Positions 47,240-59,676 of a stretch of 64,000 nt of DNA are shown here, one piece after another. The stretch spans positions 434,001 through 498,000 of the forward strand of contig JAZKJV010009615.1 of assembly GCA_037367405.1 (NCBI GenBank), in the 5' to 3' direction. The DNA is from Ottelia alismoides (taxonomy: Eukaryota; Streptophyta; Magnoliopsida; Alismatales; Hydrocharitaceae). Below the pieces are notes generated by a model, which saw only the letters and a program-made list of their open reading frames with translations, had not been told where the DNA came from and did not search any database. Position 1 is the first letter of the stretch, and each line of letters opens with the position of its first letter. The translations under genes and the position numbers were made by a program.

Positions 47240-49838
47240 TGAAGGATATGGAAAAATCTTCAAGTGCATCACTGAAGCATGAGGATCGCATTGAATGCTA
47301 CCCGGAGCGACTAGTGCGACTAGTCGCTCCGGGTAGAGGAATTTAAAAAAATCAATATAATGAAACCACATGATCCAAGAACCATTCTCGGATAGTTTCA
47401 TCTAAACCACAATTCGGTATAAGGTTTACTTCTTGAAGCGTGGTTGCGATCGAGTCTCTAAACCAAGATACTTCCTATCTCAAGGCCGATCCGTCGGAGG
47501 ATACGCTTGTGAGCATATTAATGAAACACGTGCTTCCTCGCAATTCATGTTGAAGTTCCAAGCCACGGATCTCCTGATCTCGACAAACGAGATACGACGT
47601 CTTATTCACGAGCAAGGCATGCTGAACTAGACAGGGATCCACAAGCAAACGATCGGGCAACATAACGACGACACTGCGACGATGGAGAATCTCTCTAGGG
47701 CATCCATGATGGACGGCCACATGAGAGAGATAGAGAGAGTGGACATGTATAGAGAGAGAGATCATTCATTAATTATCTATTTCGAAGAGTAAGGAGTGCA
47801 TCTTCTTATATAGGGTTTTGGGAGTCCATGGATCCCAATCCATGGACAACACAAAATCAATGGATGAGATTGATTTGTGTTTCTTTCAATGGATAAGATG
47901 TTGTTGTAAAAATACAACAACAATTAATTTAATTTAATAAATATATCAATAAATCAATATATTTAAATTCAAATCAAATCAATTAATTATCTTTGGAGAT
48001 AATGAGGAGATAAATCATATCCCCTGAAAAGGGGGGACAACTACCAACATCTCATGAGATCTCATTATCTCATGAGATACAATTATCTCATGATATCTTC
48101 AGGATTTACAACAAAAATTATTGTAAATTATTTCATAAAAATAATTCATAATTATCTTGTGAAATATTACAATCATGCCATTGGAAAAATGTGAATCAAA
48201 TTCACATCCCAAAATAAAATATAAATTATATTTTAATTAATCATTAAATGTGAATCTAATTCACATCAATAATTAATTAACAAATATAAATCACAATATG
48301 CTCTCTCTAATATATTATAAATCATATTTATAATATATATGATTAATATGGATAGTGTTATCCATATTATTCATATCCATAATAATTAAATCGTATTTAA
48401 TCATCTTGGATCTCTATTCTCATGTGTCAAAATGATATAAATCACATTCACATTATTCACATCTTTGATAATTAAATCACATTTAATTATCTCAGATAAC
48501 TCTCCTTATAATATGAATCAAATTCATATTATCCATGATAATTAAATCACATTTAATTATCAATTTTCACGATGCTCGGATACATATATCAACAATGAAA
48601 TTATCCATAAACTCTTTCAAGGATAATGCGTTTTCTCCGCGGATACTTGGAGATAAGGACATGGCGATTGTATTGTTCCACGTATAGTGACTTGGATATT
48701 GAGATCACATCTCGAATCCAGATCTTGCGGACCTCCCATAGATGTTTGATTAAATCAAAACCGTAGATCTAATCTTCTCATCGTATCCGAGTCACATTCA
48801 GATCAACATCCAACATTTGGACTAAGATTAGATCACTTCTCTACGAGAGGAGTCGCTAAAATCCAGACCGTTTCATCACTCCCTAGGAATGGAAGCGTCA
48901 TGGTTATACAATCCTTTCTGATCACATCACCCTCAGGTATTTCCAATACTTGTACATTCTGCATACTGGAAGACTCAGAATAAACCCAAAGTATAAGATC
49001 TATTTTACACTGTCTACTTCAGGGTTTCATAAATAAGTTTTCTCATTCGATCATTGGGAGTTGGTATTGATCATATACTTTCCAAAAGCATATATCATAC
49101 TCAGGTGTTGATCATATACTTTCCAAAAATATATATCAAACCTACAAATTCAGTCAAGCTTCCATAGCGAGACGACCGTGCAAGGAATTTGATTCTTCCC
49201 AATATCTCATGAGTGAGCTCATATCTTCCGGTTCAGTAATGAACCTGTATGATCCCTTTGAGAGATTGCATCACTCATATGCCCTTGCATGCACACCAGC
49301 GCGCCGGTGTATAGACCTTGGTTAGGTCATCAACCTATTGGTCAGCCAAATGTACATACTCAGACATATAGTAACACATTTGTCTCCGGTCAGAGGATGT
49401 GTGCTTTTATCGTGACAGCATACGATATAGGACTTTGATTGTATCGATCTCGTTAAGTCAACTCTTTGACCTAACTAATCTGACACCTCCAAATCTCTAT
49501 TCCTATGCAGAGGACATGCATCAAGAGGTCGGTCAGATATCAGCCTACTGAGAAAGGATTGCCATCTCCTACTCAGGCTGGAGATCATCTCTTAACAATC
49601 ATTTAACGGTTCTTGATGAGTCCTCAATCTAACTCATTAGATTCCTCCAAACACCAGCCTCTATGATTCAATAATTGAATCAACAGCTGTATGATCATTA
49701 AGATGGCCATGGTACATAACCCTAATTGTACTAAGAGATATATTATGCAAACTAGTTATTCTTCATTTCAGATCAGGGAATGATATTTGCAATAACATTT
49801 GTTGCATAATGGCTCGTTGTGGGCTCGCATGTCCAACA
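47240..49838 (-). repeat. copia-B 5' LTR
   Basis: This 2599-bp LTR starts TGAAGGATATGG and ends TGTCCAACA. It is the partner of 23238-25849. It contains the same palindrome string (48183-48572) and is followed by AAATA and the host gag. Confidence 0.93.
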
Positions 49839-50140
49839 AAATACTTCTATGCCTATTCAGAAATCGGCTTCCCTTTGACCATGGAATACTTTAAGAATTT
49901 AGTGATAGAGTATTTCTCTATACCGAGATCCTGGTGTTATACACCCGGTCCAGTTCTTTCCATAACCCCTTTACAGTTTAGTGGACAAACAATATACGCC
50001 AAACAATGTGTTAAAGATAGCCAATAAGATGAAACCATAACATATATGATCGCGTTCCTTGCACATAGATTGCACCTTCTAGTTATCGGTTGAGGGTTTT
50101 CCTTTTCCACAGCAATGCATTCAATTTTAAGCATCAAAAT
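49839..50140 (-). pseudogene. gag: Host copia: gag N-terminal part
   Basis: Decayed copia gag is read on the minus strand. A KERDHICYGFILLAIFN-like helix (~50030-50085) is followed by KYSITKFLKYSMVKGKPISE (~49856-49915), matching the usual copia gag pattern of KKYxxxxFLxYKMVDxKPV. It joins the 22764-23237 fragment once copia-B is removed, which shows that copia-B landed in this gag. Confidence 0.7.
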
Positions 50141-51070
50141 TACCTATGATGGTTAATTAGATTTTCATGCACTGTTGCCAATGTATGATATTTTGACTCC
50201 CGAATTTTCAGGCATCTCGGCCAGATCCACTCTCGATTTAAACATGGTGTACAACATAGTTATAAACCAGATTCCTGATATCCTCTCTAATATTATTTTT
50301 AGTAGGATCAACAGGGCATGCCATACATAGTAATTTTTCATATGAAAATGAATTATTATTAATGCATTACATATTGACATTTCTATAATCGTGCATTTCC
50401 GATGCATAATACAATTATAATATGCATACAAGAACTAATTTATTATACATAATCACATATTAGGGAGAGATCCAAGAAATACAAATCGATAAATAAATTA
50501 CAACATATAAAATAATAAATAGATTAGGTTAGAGATCACCAAAGCATCCATGTAATGGACTATCCTTAGAGAGGATATCTCCATCACAATACCAGTGCGT
50601 AGGGCGCTAGCGATCCACTCCCAGGATATGAAGGCACGCGATCGTCTTTCGTGCACACCGACGAGATCGTCCATTAAAGTACCCCAGAGAACCACAACTG
50701 AAAGAGGAAACCGATCACAGTTGCATTTGAAGAACATAGAGCAAGAGAAAGAAAGTTTTCTTGCGTTGAACGTTCAGGCATACGTATAAGTAGACCTAAC
50801 ATGTGTCTTTTCATCTTATGAAAATGTCCCTCAACGGACACCTCTTCGGATTCTAAAACGACAATGAAGTCCATCTGAGGGTTAAGTCGAATTCTGGTTG
50901 CAGTTGAATCATAATTAATTCGTAGAATTAATTTATTCGAGTCATAAAAATGATACCTACGGTAAATTATCAAGATTCGATTTCATTCTTCCAGGCTAGA
51001 GCGAAGCATGTGCATGTGTGATTCTCCATTCCTCCTCCTCTACTATTGCTATAATAGCTTGGGATGCGAA

Positions 51071-51072
<2 letters not shown>
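50141..51072 (-). other. Probable host copia 5' LTR remnant
   Basis: By position, the 5' end of the host copia should be here. CTGATATCC at ~50276-50285 may be a decayed primer site. The following ~780 bp, with short CpG-bearing blocks (50590-50680), look LTR-like. No second copy lies in the window, so LTR identity is inferred from context only. Confidence 0.4.

Positions 51073-51120
<48 letters not shown>
51073..51120. repeat. TA microsatellite 1
   Basis: A pure (TA)24-type run lies directly left of TIR element A. Confidence 0.98.
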
Positions 51121-51123
<3 letters not shown>

Positions 51124-51509
51124 GTTGGGGAGCCTGCACCGGGGGGTGTAGGTAAGTTCCTGCACCCGGCCATTTTCCCCATTATTTTTAGTTTTTTTTA
51201 AAGAAATCTTTGGGGGATATACTTAATATAGTTAGTGGAATATGTGATTCAAGTTTCATACAAAACAAACACTCCTAACATGTTCATCTAAAAGGGGTCA
51301 ATTTCAGCAATTCTGAGACCGTTAAAATTTGATACTCTTGATGGAGATGATAGAAGCCTCGAATTAAGTTGAAATTGGAATGACAACATGGTGATACATT
51401 GTGATCTAAATCCCCCAAGGTTCCATTTCAAAAAAATCAAAAAAATAATGAAAAATATGGTCGGGTGTAGGTAATTTCCTGCACCTGCCGGTGTAGGATC
51501 CCTTTTCCC
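51121..51509. mobile_element. TIR element A (MITE-like, 389 bp) between TA runs
   Basis: The first ~50 bp and the reverse complement of the last ~50 bp match well (GG..CCT.CACCGG..GGTG.AGG.AA.TT.CCT.CACCCG.CCA). Each end itself holds a small palindrome, GGTGTAGG..CCTGCACC. There is no coding capacity. TA runs flank both sides. A related but divergent copy lies at ~57790-58160. Insertion into TA microsatellites recalls the Micron elements of rice; membership is not shown. Confidence 0.82.
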
Positions 51510-51534
51510 ATATATATATATATATATATATATA
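51510..51534. repeat. TA microsatellite 2
   Basis: This TA run separates TIR elements A and B. Confidence 0.97.
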
Positions 51535-51859
51535 GAAAATATTTCCAATGAGGTGCACCTTTCCTGGATGCATGGAAAGCCACATCAATTTAAGCATTTA
51601 TTCTATTTATTTTACACATTCTAACTCCATAAATTTAATACTAAATATTAACATAATATGTATATCATGAAAGATTTATGAAATTATTAGTATATTTGAC
51701 ATTAAATGTTTGTTACAATATGGATGATATATTTTACATAACTGCATTATCATCATTATTTTACAATATGTAGTTCAAATTTACAATATTTTTACGTAAT
51801 TTACAAATTTGGTAGTGGCTTTCTGAATTTCAGGAAAGACCCACCTCATTAGAATGGCT

Positions 51860-51862
<3 letters not shown>
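51535..51862. mobile_element. TIR element B (MITE-like, 328 bp) between TA runs
   Basis: Terminal ~50 bp inverted repeats share AATGAGGTG, CTTTCCTG and AGAAAGCCAC/GGAAAGCCAC in the same order. The interior is AT-rich without ORFs and is unrelated to element A. TA runs lie on both sides. Confidence 0.8.

Positions 51863-51895
<33 letters not shown>
51863..51895. repeat. TA microsatellite 3
   Basis: This TA run closes the series on the right of TIR element B. Confidence 0.97.
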
Positions 51896-51897
<2 letters not shown>

Positions 51898-54335
51898 ACC
51901 AAAATTTCAGAATTACCAGATATGGTATTAAAATTCCACCAAAGACAACCCTTATTTCAAATGTGGGAATTCCCAACTTCCCTCTAACATCATTTGATTT
52001 CCCATTTGAAATCAAATTGATAATTCAATATAGTTGCATACGTTTACCAAGTTAAAATATATTTACATTAAATATAAATACAACAATAACCAGTTAAGTT
52101 ATAATTTATCAACTAAACATCGTCAAATTTGTTGGATAGAGGAAGACCAATCACTTGCCTAAGTCCACCTTCTTATTCCAAAATACCGTTCTCAAGTATA
52201 ATTCCCCATTCCAGAAAATGTCCAGTCGTTACCTAAGATGCAATGACTTATACATCAAATTGGTCCCAAATAGATTTAATTTGTTAAACCTTTTAGTGAC
52301 TAATTGAATTAGATCTAATTTTTGGATTCAGATTTTATTATTTACAAATAAGAAGATAAGGTGGGAGAATTATAATTATACTAGTCTTGATCGGTACAAC
52401 TTTGGCAGAGTCTAAGAATACCAAGTAGGAGCCCTTCCTTAACATATAAGGTACCAATTAAGTAAATATTTTAACGATTTATGATTATACAACAAATTCA
52501 TCCCAATTAATTTAATATGATTATCCGAATCGTTTAGTTATCTTTTATTAATAAATAAAATTTACTAGTAGGAATCTTTGAGCTCCTCTTAAACCTCCTA
52601 GGGTCGCGCTCGGGTGTCGATGAGATTCATAGTTGTATTACTTATTACTTCCACCATAGATTTGACTCTATCGGATAGCTTTCTTCTAGCACTTTCAATT
52701 CGACCTAGGTCTCAGGACCGTCTCTGTTATCTCCCAAGGCATAAACAGAAAACAAATAGGGAGGCAAATGCTGCAAAAAAAGTAATGCAAGTCACAAAGC
52801 GGGAAGGCTAAGAGAGAGAAGGGATGTGGGTGGAAGCTAAGCTCTCTTCCCCTAGGAAATATGTAGATGTTGACTTATATACTAGTTGGAAGGAGTGAGA
52901 TGGCTCACCATTGACAAGATTCTGACCTAGCAAAGGAATTCGTAATCCAATTCACATGCCTTTTCGCTAGAATGATGACTTTCCGAGGTGACCATCAGAA
53001 GCTCAATAGACGAGGGTAAAGGCATACTATATGAGAAGTTCAACCTACATTTGGCTTTGTTAAGTATTTTTTATTTTGGATTTTATTATTTAAGACCAAT
53101 AAGTTGGAAAGATTGAGGAATTATAATCTTAATGTCCTAACTAAGTTTTGAATTACAAAAACATAAACTTTAGGTTCAAATATTAAAAGAATAAAAACTA
53201 CTTTTATACTTTATTATCACGATTGAAGTATAAACTTTACTAATAGAATCAATTTTAATAATAGAGTTAAAGTTTAAATTTCATAAATTTCAATCAATCG
53301 ATTAAAATCAATATGTTTTATGGATACAAATATAATTGCATTTAAGTGTTTTCTAAATAGGTTCCCAAAGGGGTCTCTAAGTTTGCACGTGCAATGTTAT
53401 TTGACTACACTACTGAATTAGATATTCCAAAAGAGTGTCTTTGCATCGTATGACTATGCACATGACTCCAAATTATATTTATATTTTTTATGTTTAAAAT
53501 ATGACGAGTTCTCTCAGTAAAACTATTTTGACTAGCTACCCAATTAGTTCACTAAAATGCCTCTATATTAAAAAAATATTTTAATTTTAAACAAAATAAA
53601 CTTCTCTATTAAATCACGAGTGCACAGTTTACATATTTTTTACCAGCATTTTACATAATTTTTAATTACAAGGCATCATTTAGCATTTAAACAAATGAAT
53701 ATACTAAGGACATTTTCAAAGAAAACTTCGCCATTATGAAACACATCACATTATCGATAGACATTTTTTAGCATTGTAAAAATAATCAACATCCCGTTAT
53801 GTATACAACATCTAATATTGATTTGAATTATTATTAAAAAATCAAGTAACATTTGTATTTCCATGAAATCAACTAATATTTTCAAATGATATAACATTTC
53901 AAAACATATTTTTGCATTACGATAACATTATTATTTTAGATATATGTGAAATCAATTATTATATTCTAATTTTATCCCATTAATTTTTTGCATAAAAATG
54001 TGAAAATTTATAAATAACATATAATTATTTTTATTACATAACTATCTTTTACATGTTATCGAAATAAGACATATCATAAACATTAATCATCAAAATAAAC
54101 TAAAAGAAGAAAGTACCTCTAAATGAGTTGCAGTGTGAGTTGAAAGGATAAACGAATGAGAAACACCTTTCCGGAAGAAATAAATAGAAGCAATACAAGA
54201 AGAACAATCTCATTGTGAGCAACAACACAATTGAGAACAACACAGCTCCACCAACACTATTGATGCACATAATAAGGAGAATGGGAGAGCGTTTGGGTGA
54301 GAGGGATTGGAGGGGGATGATGTTAAAGAAGGAGG
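51896..54335. other. AT-rich intergenic stretch, nothing recognised
   Basis: There are no long ORFs and no clear repeat ends. The part at ~52600-52870 is less AT-rich and might be an old LTR fragment, but I found no partner. Confidence 0.6.
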
Positions 54336-54728
54336 TGTTGGGAACGAACAATCGGGTACGGATGCAGATACATAATCGACAACCATCACGGAAGTACGTG
54401 AAAGAAAGAATAACTAGATATAACAGTGATGGTAACCTCTCACGACCATCAGAGAAGAAAGATTACTATAAGAAGAACAAATACAACTCTCTTTGTTACC
54501 TCACTTTCGCACCTCTCTCTTCTCCCCCTCTCTCTCTTTTATCTTGTGGTACTCTCTCTTTCTTTGGTGTAGAGGCAATGCCTCCAGCGCCCTCTATATA
54601 TAGCTTAGTTACAACCGCATAGTCCTATTTCGAATAGAATTATAAATAGAATACAACTCGACTACTACTAGGATTAGGATTTCAATCCCATTAGATTTCT
54701 TAATTCTAATTTAACTCTAATCCTAACA
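54336..54728 (-). mobile_element. Small solo LTR (393 bp), copia-like
   Basis: Read on the minus strand it begins TGTTAGGATTAGAG and ends CGTTCCCAACA, the TG..CA termini with TGTT..AACA typical of copia LTRs. A TATA box (GCTATATATAGAG, ~54591-54603) is followed by CT/GA-rich leader-like sequence. Neither a primer site nor a polypurine tract adjoins it. No perfect 5-bp target duplication is seen (GGAGG against TGGGA). Confidence 0.75.
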
Positions 54729-55073
54729 TGGGAGAGATGACAATTTTGACGAACCTTTAGTTGATCGGAAAACGATGCGCCAAAGATACATAACACTAAA
54801 GATCGAGGTGCCTGAAGATCGCGTGCTACGAGGTTTTTTTCTGTTTAGCATTGAAATGAGTAAAAATATGTCGATTGGCAAACAATTCATTGATTGGCAA
54901 ACTGTTTGCCGACATATAACATGATTAGTAATTTTCAATGTCATATGGCCTCCTAAGGAATAAACTCTCATCACATGTACGTCCAAAAAATTACTCTTGC
55001 ACCGCCACCTGCACACCACTACAGCACCACCAACATTATGCCACCAACATGCCAGCATCACCATCGCCATCCT
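54729..55073. other. Intergenic, nothing recognised
   Basis: This is mixed-composition sequence without a supported gene. A CAC/ACC-rich patch lies near the right end. Confidence 0.55.
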
Positions 55074-55133
55074 CGCTCCACCACTGCCATCTTCGCACCT
55101 AGGCGCTCCACCACCGCCACCTTCGCACCTAGG
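55074..55133. repeat. 30-bp tandem repeat, two units
   Basis: Units 55074-55103 and 55104-55133 differ at two bases. Each ends in TTCGCACCTAGG. Confidence 0.93.
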
Positions 55134-55560
55134 GGCAGAACCAATATATGTGATGGGAGGCCATAACCCCTACTTGATTATTATATTTCTCTTATGCAAT
55201 GTATTAAGCTTTTAACATGGCCCCTCCTTAAATTTATAATATATAGTGTTGTAAGGAAAATGTTGTAAATTCATATAATGGTCAAGTGGTATAGTAACTT
55301 GGTAACTATTTTAGAGAGCAAGGTTTGATACTTAGATCCTCGTTTTAATTTCTTTTATATATTTATCTAATCACTTTCAAGATATTAAAATTATAAGTAT
55401 AATTTTATATAAAATTATATACAAGATCATTTATCTCTCCAATTTCTCTAGCACTCCTGGTAAATGAACTAAATTTGGTTGTTTTCTTTTAACTATAATT
55501 TTTTTCAAAGTTTAGTTTGATAGTTTATCTTTTTGAGATGGATTTAGATACACTTCAGTT
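55131..55560. repeat. Dispersed repeat, copy 1
   Basis: It shares an ordered series of words with copy 2 at 55852: a (G)GGCAGAACC / GGACGGAAC start, GGCC.CTCCT, a GGTTTGATAC / GGGTTCAAATCC block, CATTTATCTCTCC, and GTAAATGAA.TAAAT. No ORF. The boundaries are uncertain. Confidence 0.65.
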
Positions 55561-55851
55561 ATTAGATTTACCTAAATGGGAGGTGATGCCGCCCTCTCTT
55601 AACTTTTATTCACGTGTAACATTTCACAGGTGGATACAATACGATAAATTTAACTTTTGTACTAACTATAACATGATATATTAGTTTCAATGCTTATTCA
55701 ACCCTTGGTAACGTAGACATGAGCCCCATTAGGAGTTGAAATAATTAGGACACGGTCGGTTAGATTGTTGAATACTAGAATAATTTTGAAGAAATACTAG
55801 GTTTACATTGGTCACTAATCAAATCGAACAAGTTCGTATTTGATTGTAGTC

Positions 55852-56396
55852 AGGGACGGAACTAGCATATATCTTAGAGGGTCATGACCTTTCCTTAATT
55901 TATTACATTTTACTTATATGATGATGTTAGTTTTTGATATGGCCACTCCTCAAAGTTTACATATATAAAGAGCAATCTCAAATGCTAATGTTGAATGCTT
56001 AATGGCTTGTTGGTAAATCATTTATTTTTCTAAGAAATGAACTTGGGTTCAAATCCCACTGTTACTTTTTGTTTAAAAAAAAGCCCCACTCACTTTACCG
56101 GCTCATTTATCTCTCCCATTATTTTTAATTCTCTTTGTAAATGAAATAAATTTTATTGTTTCCTTCTAAATATGATTTTTTAACTGAAATTATTAAAAAA
56201 TCACCATTAAAAAGGTCTATACTTTTCTGAAAAATTCAAATAACATTGAAATGGTAAATTTATCAAGTTTTAAAAATCACATTTGAAATTGTTAAGTCTA
56301 CTTAAAAAATATCATTCGAAAAATATTTTTTCATTTTACTTATACAAGATAGATGTATAGTTGGTCCCCCTTGATAAAATTCATGATTCCGTCCTT
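55852..56396. repeat. Dispersed repeat, copy 2, with short terminal inverted repeats
   Basis: It begins CAGGGACGGAAC and ends TTCCGTCCTTG, an imperfect inverted pair. The flanks TGTAGT and TGTAAT may be a worn target duplication. It holds the GGGTTCAAATCCCA block common in non-autonomous plant repeats. The family is not identified. Confidence 0.65.
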
Positions 56397-56711
56397 GTGT
56401 AATCCATTCCTGAATGAGTCAATTCTAGTTTGTTAGTCTCCTATTTACTTGAGTTCTTTTTGAAATAAATCAAAAATTTTGATCTTTCAACCATTAATAA
56501 TTCGGACTCCCCCATTCTGGTTCTCTGCCCTTCTTATTTTCTTCTTTAAATAACTCCACTATTTTCTCTTCGATTATGTTGATAAATAAGGACATTTCAC
56601 TTTACACGTGATCGCCTAGCTGAGTATGTAGAATATGTTGTAGTTTTTTTATGCATTATGTTGAAAAAGAAAGAAGAAAAAGAAGAAGCATGTTTTGTAT
56701 TTTGGAAACTT

Positions 56712-56965
56712 CGAATACAATACAACAACAATAAAGCCTTCTCCCACATTACTTAGAGTCGGCTATATGAATTCTTGGACACCATTCAGTCTATTTTGGA
56801 TCATTCTGGGATTTAGATCCAAATAATTAAGAACCCTTCGTATAATCTTCTTCCAACACTTTTTAAACCTTCCTCCCCTCTATTAGCCAGCTCATCTTCG
56901 AGAATCTCGCATCTTCTAACTCATGTATCAGCAGACCTTCTTTGCAATTGACTGGTAGGAGACTT
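56712..56965 (-). mobile_element. 3' tail of an RTE-like LINE
   Basis: On the minus strand the sequence ends with a translation resembling ..EW..RIHIADSK.. and then AAGGCTTTATTGTTGTTG. The characteristic 3' end of plant RTE-type LINEs is ..GTGGGA.AAGGCTTTGTTGTTGTTG. Only about 250 bp remain and the frame is broken. Confidence 0.72.
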
Positions 56966-57789
56966 GAATATAACACGAGTTTTTTTTTAAAACACCTTGG
57001 CGTTTGTTATTGCGTAATTGATATGATGTTTTTTTCGTTTGGCTTGATATTTGTAAGAAAGTTACAAACACAGATTAATAAATTTTATGCATACATCTTT
57101 AAGAATTTCCTATGATATCAGTGTACCAGAAGAGAGAGGACAGAATAAAGATAAGAGAGAGAGAAAGAAAGGGGGTCACGCATATGCGACTTATATAATC
57201 AGACAATTTACATCTCACGCTAGATACAACGATCTATATTTTTTAACGATTATTTACATGAATAAATATTATTTTATCTGGAATCTATTACCTTTTTTTT
57301 GAAAAAGCTTGCGAACATGACGAAAACTACAACCTCAAATAAAATCGATAGAAGGCAACCGAGCTTTACCCGCACATTCCTGATCAACTTTAAAAATATT
57401 TTAGAGAAAAAACGCAAGCAATCTAATATGAACCCATCTTCCTAACCTTTTTTTAATTGGTAGAAGGGGGTTAATTGGTAGAAGCGAGAGCCACCGCTTC
57501 TGCAACCAGGCCACTAAAAGGATATCTTCCTAAACTTGTGATAGAACACCCCTGCATTCTATCAATATGTCAAATATTGAATATTGAGTTATGATCAAAA
57601 ATATATAATACAATAAGAAACGAGTAATGAAAACTTCAATTGTGACGGCAAACCAAATAGTTTATCATAACTATCATTAGCTTTTTTTTTACTTTCCGCA
57701 TATCACTCTTTCAAAAAAAATGTTGGGAGGGATGCATAACAATTATGCACATTATATAGATGCAAATAAAAGATTAATAATAGGGTTAA
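56966..57789. other. AT-rich intergenic, nothing recognised
   Basis: No supported gene. A short GGTAGAAG direct repeat lies at ~57460-57485. Confidence 0.5.
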
Positions 57790-58160
57790 TATATAAGAGT
57801 ATGTTTCTACCTTTCTTTCTGCAAAATTTTTTAATTTTTTGAAATGAAACATGAAGAGATTTACTTAGAATAATAAGTGGAATACGTGTTTATATTTAAT
57901 GTAAAACAAACATTCCTAACACTTCTATTTGAAGGGGGTCAATTTCAACAATTCTGAAACCATTAAAATTTGACTGTCTTGATGGATGGGATAGAAATCT
58001 CGAATTAAGTCGAATTTTGAATGACACCATGGTGACATATTGTAATCTAAATTATACTAAGTTTCATTTCAGAAAAATGGAAAAAATATGAGGAAAAAAG
58101 TGGAAACATGTAAGTTACATACTCCCAAGGAGTATACTCCTTTTTCTCTTAATAATATAT
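57790..58160. mobile_element. Divergent relative of TIR element A
   Basis: The interior (57840-58090) aligns with 51200-51440 over nearly its whole length (AAACAAACA.TCCTAACA; GGGGTCAATTTCA.CAATTCTGA; CTCGAATTAAGT). The terminal repeats are weaker (GAGTATGT.. at both ends, inverted). No long TA run flanks it. Confidence 0.68.
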
Positions 58161-59144
58161 ATACTATATAATCAAGAGAATCTGAAAAAAGTCGGAAAAC
58201 CATTCGCCAAATAATAATTGATTGACAAATGATTCATCAACCCATCCAATCATATCAAGTTTCGACAAATCATACAATGAATTATACCATAGATCTAGAA
58301 AAGTATTCGCCCATGCTCAGAGATGAGGGTGAAATGAGATTCACCCCCATACAGTCATGTCAAAAATGCCAGATACACGAAAACCTGTCATTTGCGAGTT
58401 TCCTCGCAAAAGTCAAGGGTGAGCAACCAGGTTTCCTTGCAAACTCCTTGTTTCCACCTCATGGGGTCCACTGATCATCAACAACCACACTCATTTCTTA
58501 TTCTTCCAATCTTGTCATCTGAAAATTATAAAATGCTAACATCTAATCATATTTCCAAACTTCAATAAAATCACATCACAACAAACTCTTCATCCAAGCA
58601 CCAAAAACACAAGGGTTATCCACTAGATAAAGCAGATGTTGGGCAAGACTGCCCTCCATCGAAATGCTACCTTAAAAATCCAGCTTCAGGTTGGAGCTTT
58701 CTTCCAAATCGAGGAATCTCAAGTAGAAACGAAATCATCAACACTAGTCCAAAGATGCTAGAAAGTGGCAACGCTCATACATCGAAAATTAAGAAACACG
58801 ACAGAAACATCACCCAACAACGCAAGGAAATAACACTGAAGAAAGACTAATAAAAAATAATCATGTGAAATATCCAAAATAACCACTTACCAAATGAGCA
58901 AAAAGGAAGAAGCAACCAACACCAAACAGAACCATTGCCGAGTTTCATTTACAATTTTTTACCTAGCATCATCAGGATTCTAGTATCAGAGATGGAACCA
59001 TGGTTAAGATTCCTGTTCTCCAGGAAAACTAGAGAATGACAATCATATAATATATAGCTTACTTACTCCTCATGTCAAAAGACAGAGGTTACTACTAACA
59101 CAAGTACACACTTCAATGGCACTATCGGCCGAGCGCCTTGCTCA
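58161..59144. other. Spacer downstream of the alpha-adaptin gene
   Basis: No long ORF and no repeat ends. An 81-codon open stretch (58229-58474) has no recognised motif. Confidence 0.5.
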
Positions 59145-59528
59145 AACACAAACCTTCTTTTGCTCTACATTTATTGCACACACACTAACTTCAGCTCGGA
59201 AAATTTTTACAAAGAGACACTTGATCTAATATTTCCCATGAAGAAAAAAATTACAGACTTAGGATCACCAAAACCCCAAAAGGGGAGGGAAAATGCACAT
59301 CGCCTATAAGACAGCAACAAACCCCAAAGAATCTAGAACCCCTAGGAGAAAACAATAATCCACCTTTTTTCACAATGAGCCTTGACCCGTTCCGCCAGCC
59401 TCTGTTTGCTGCTGACCATTCTCCAAGCAAGAGATCCTCTATAACCAAGAACTACGAGGGGCCAACTGCATTCTTTGGTAAATTTGAGAAGAAAAAATAC
59501 AGGATACAAGTCGAAATGCCCTGTCACT
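59145..59528 (-). other. AP2A: Alpha-adaptin 3' untranslated region (predicted)
   Basis: This follows the stop at 59529-59531. A consensus AATAAA signal on the minus strand lies at 59170-59175, so cleavage near 59145-59155 is likely. The end is predicted and has not been seen in transcripts. Confidence 0.6.
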
Positions 59529-59676
59529 TCAAAGTAGACCGGCAAGCATTGCACCAGGATCATTTTGTGCTGCTGCTGCTGCTACCACGGGCGACTGCGG
59601 TTGCTGGGGTATGTGAGGAGTAACCACAGGTGCTGCTGGGATTATTATTAGCTGTTCCTTGACAAACTCCTTCAAC
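59529..59676 (-). CDS. AP2A: Alpha-adaptin last coding exon
   Basis: It completes the split Glu codon, then LKEFVKEQLIIIP, a Pro/Gln/Ala-rich linker with a five-Ala run, and DPGAMLAGLL before TGA (59529-59531). Confidence 0.95.

Noticed and set aside
54215..54622. 135-codon ORF over the small solo LTR
   Set aside because: It runs across the LTR boundary and has no recognisable domain.
55074..55133. CRISPR-like or coding repeat
   Set aside because: Only two abutting units without spacers, in plant nuclear DNA: a simple tandem duplication.
58229..58474. Small gene downstream of alpha-adaptin
   Set aside because: 81 codons without motif, no splice context and ordinary AT-rich composition.
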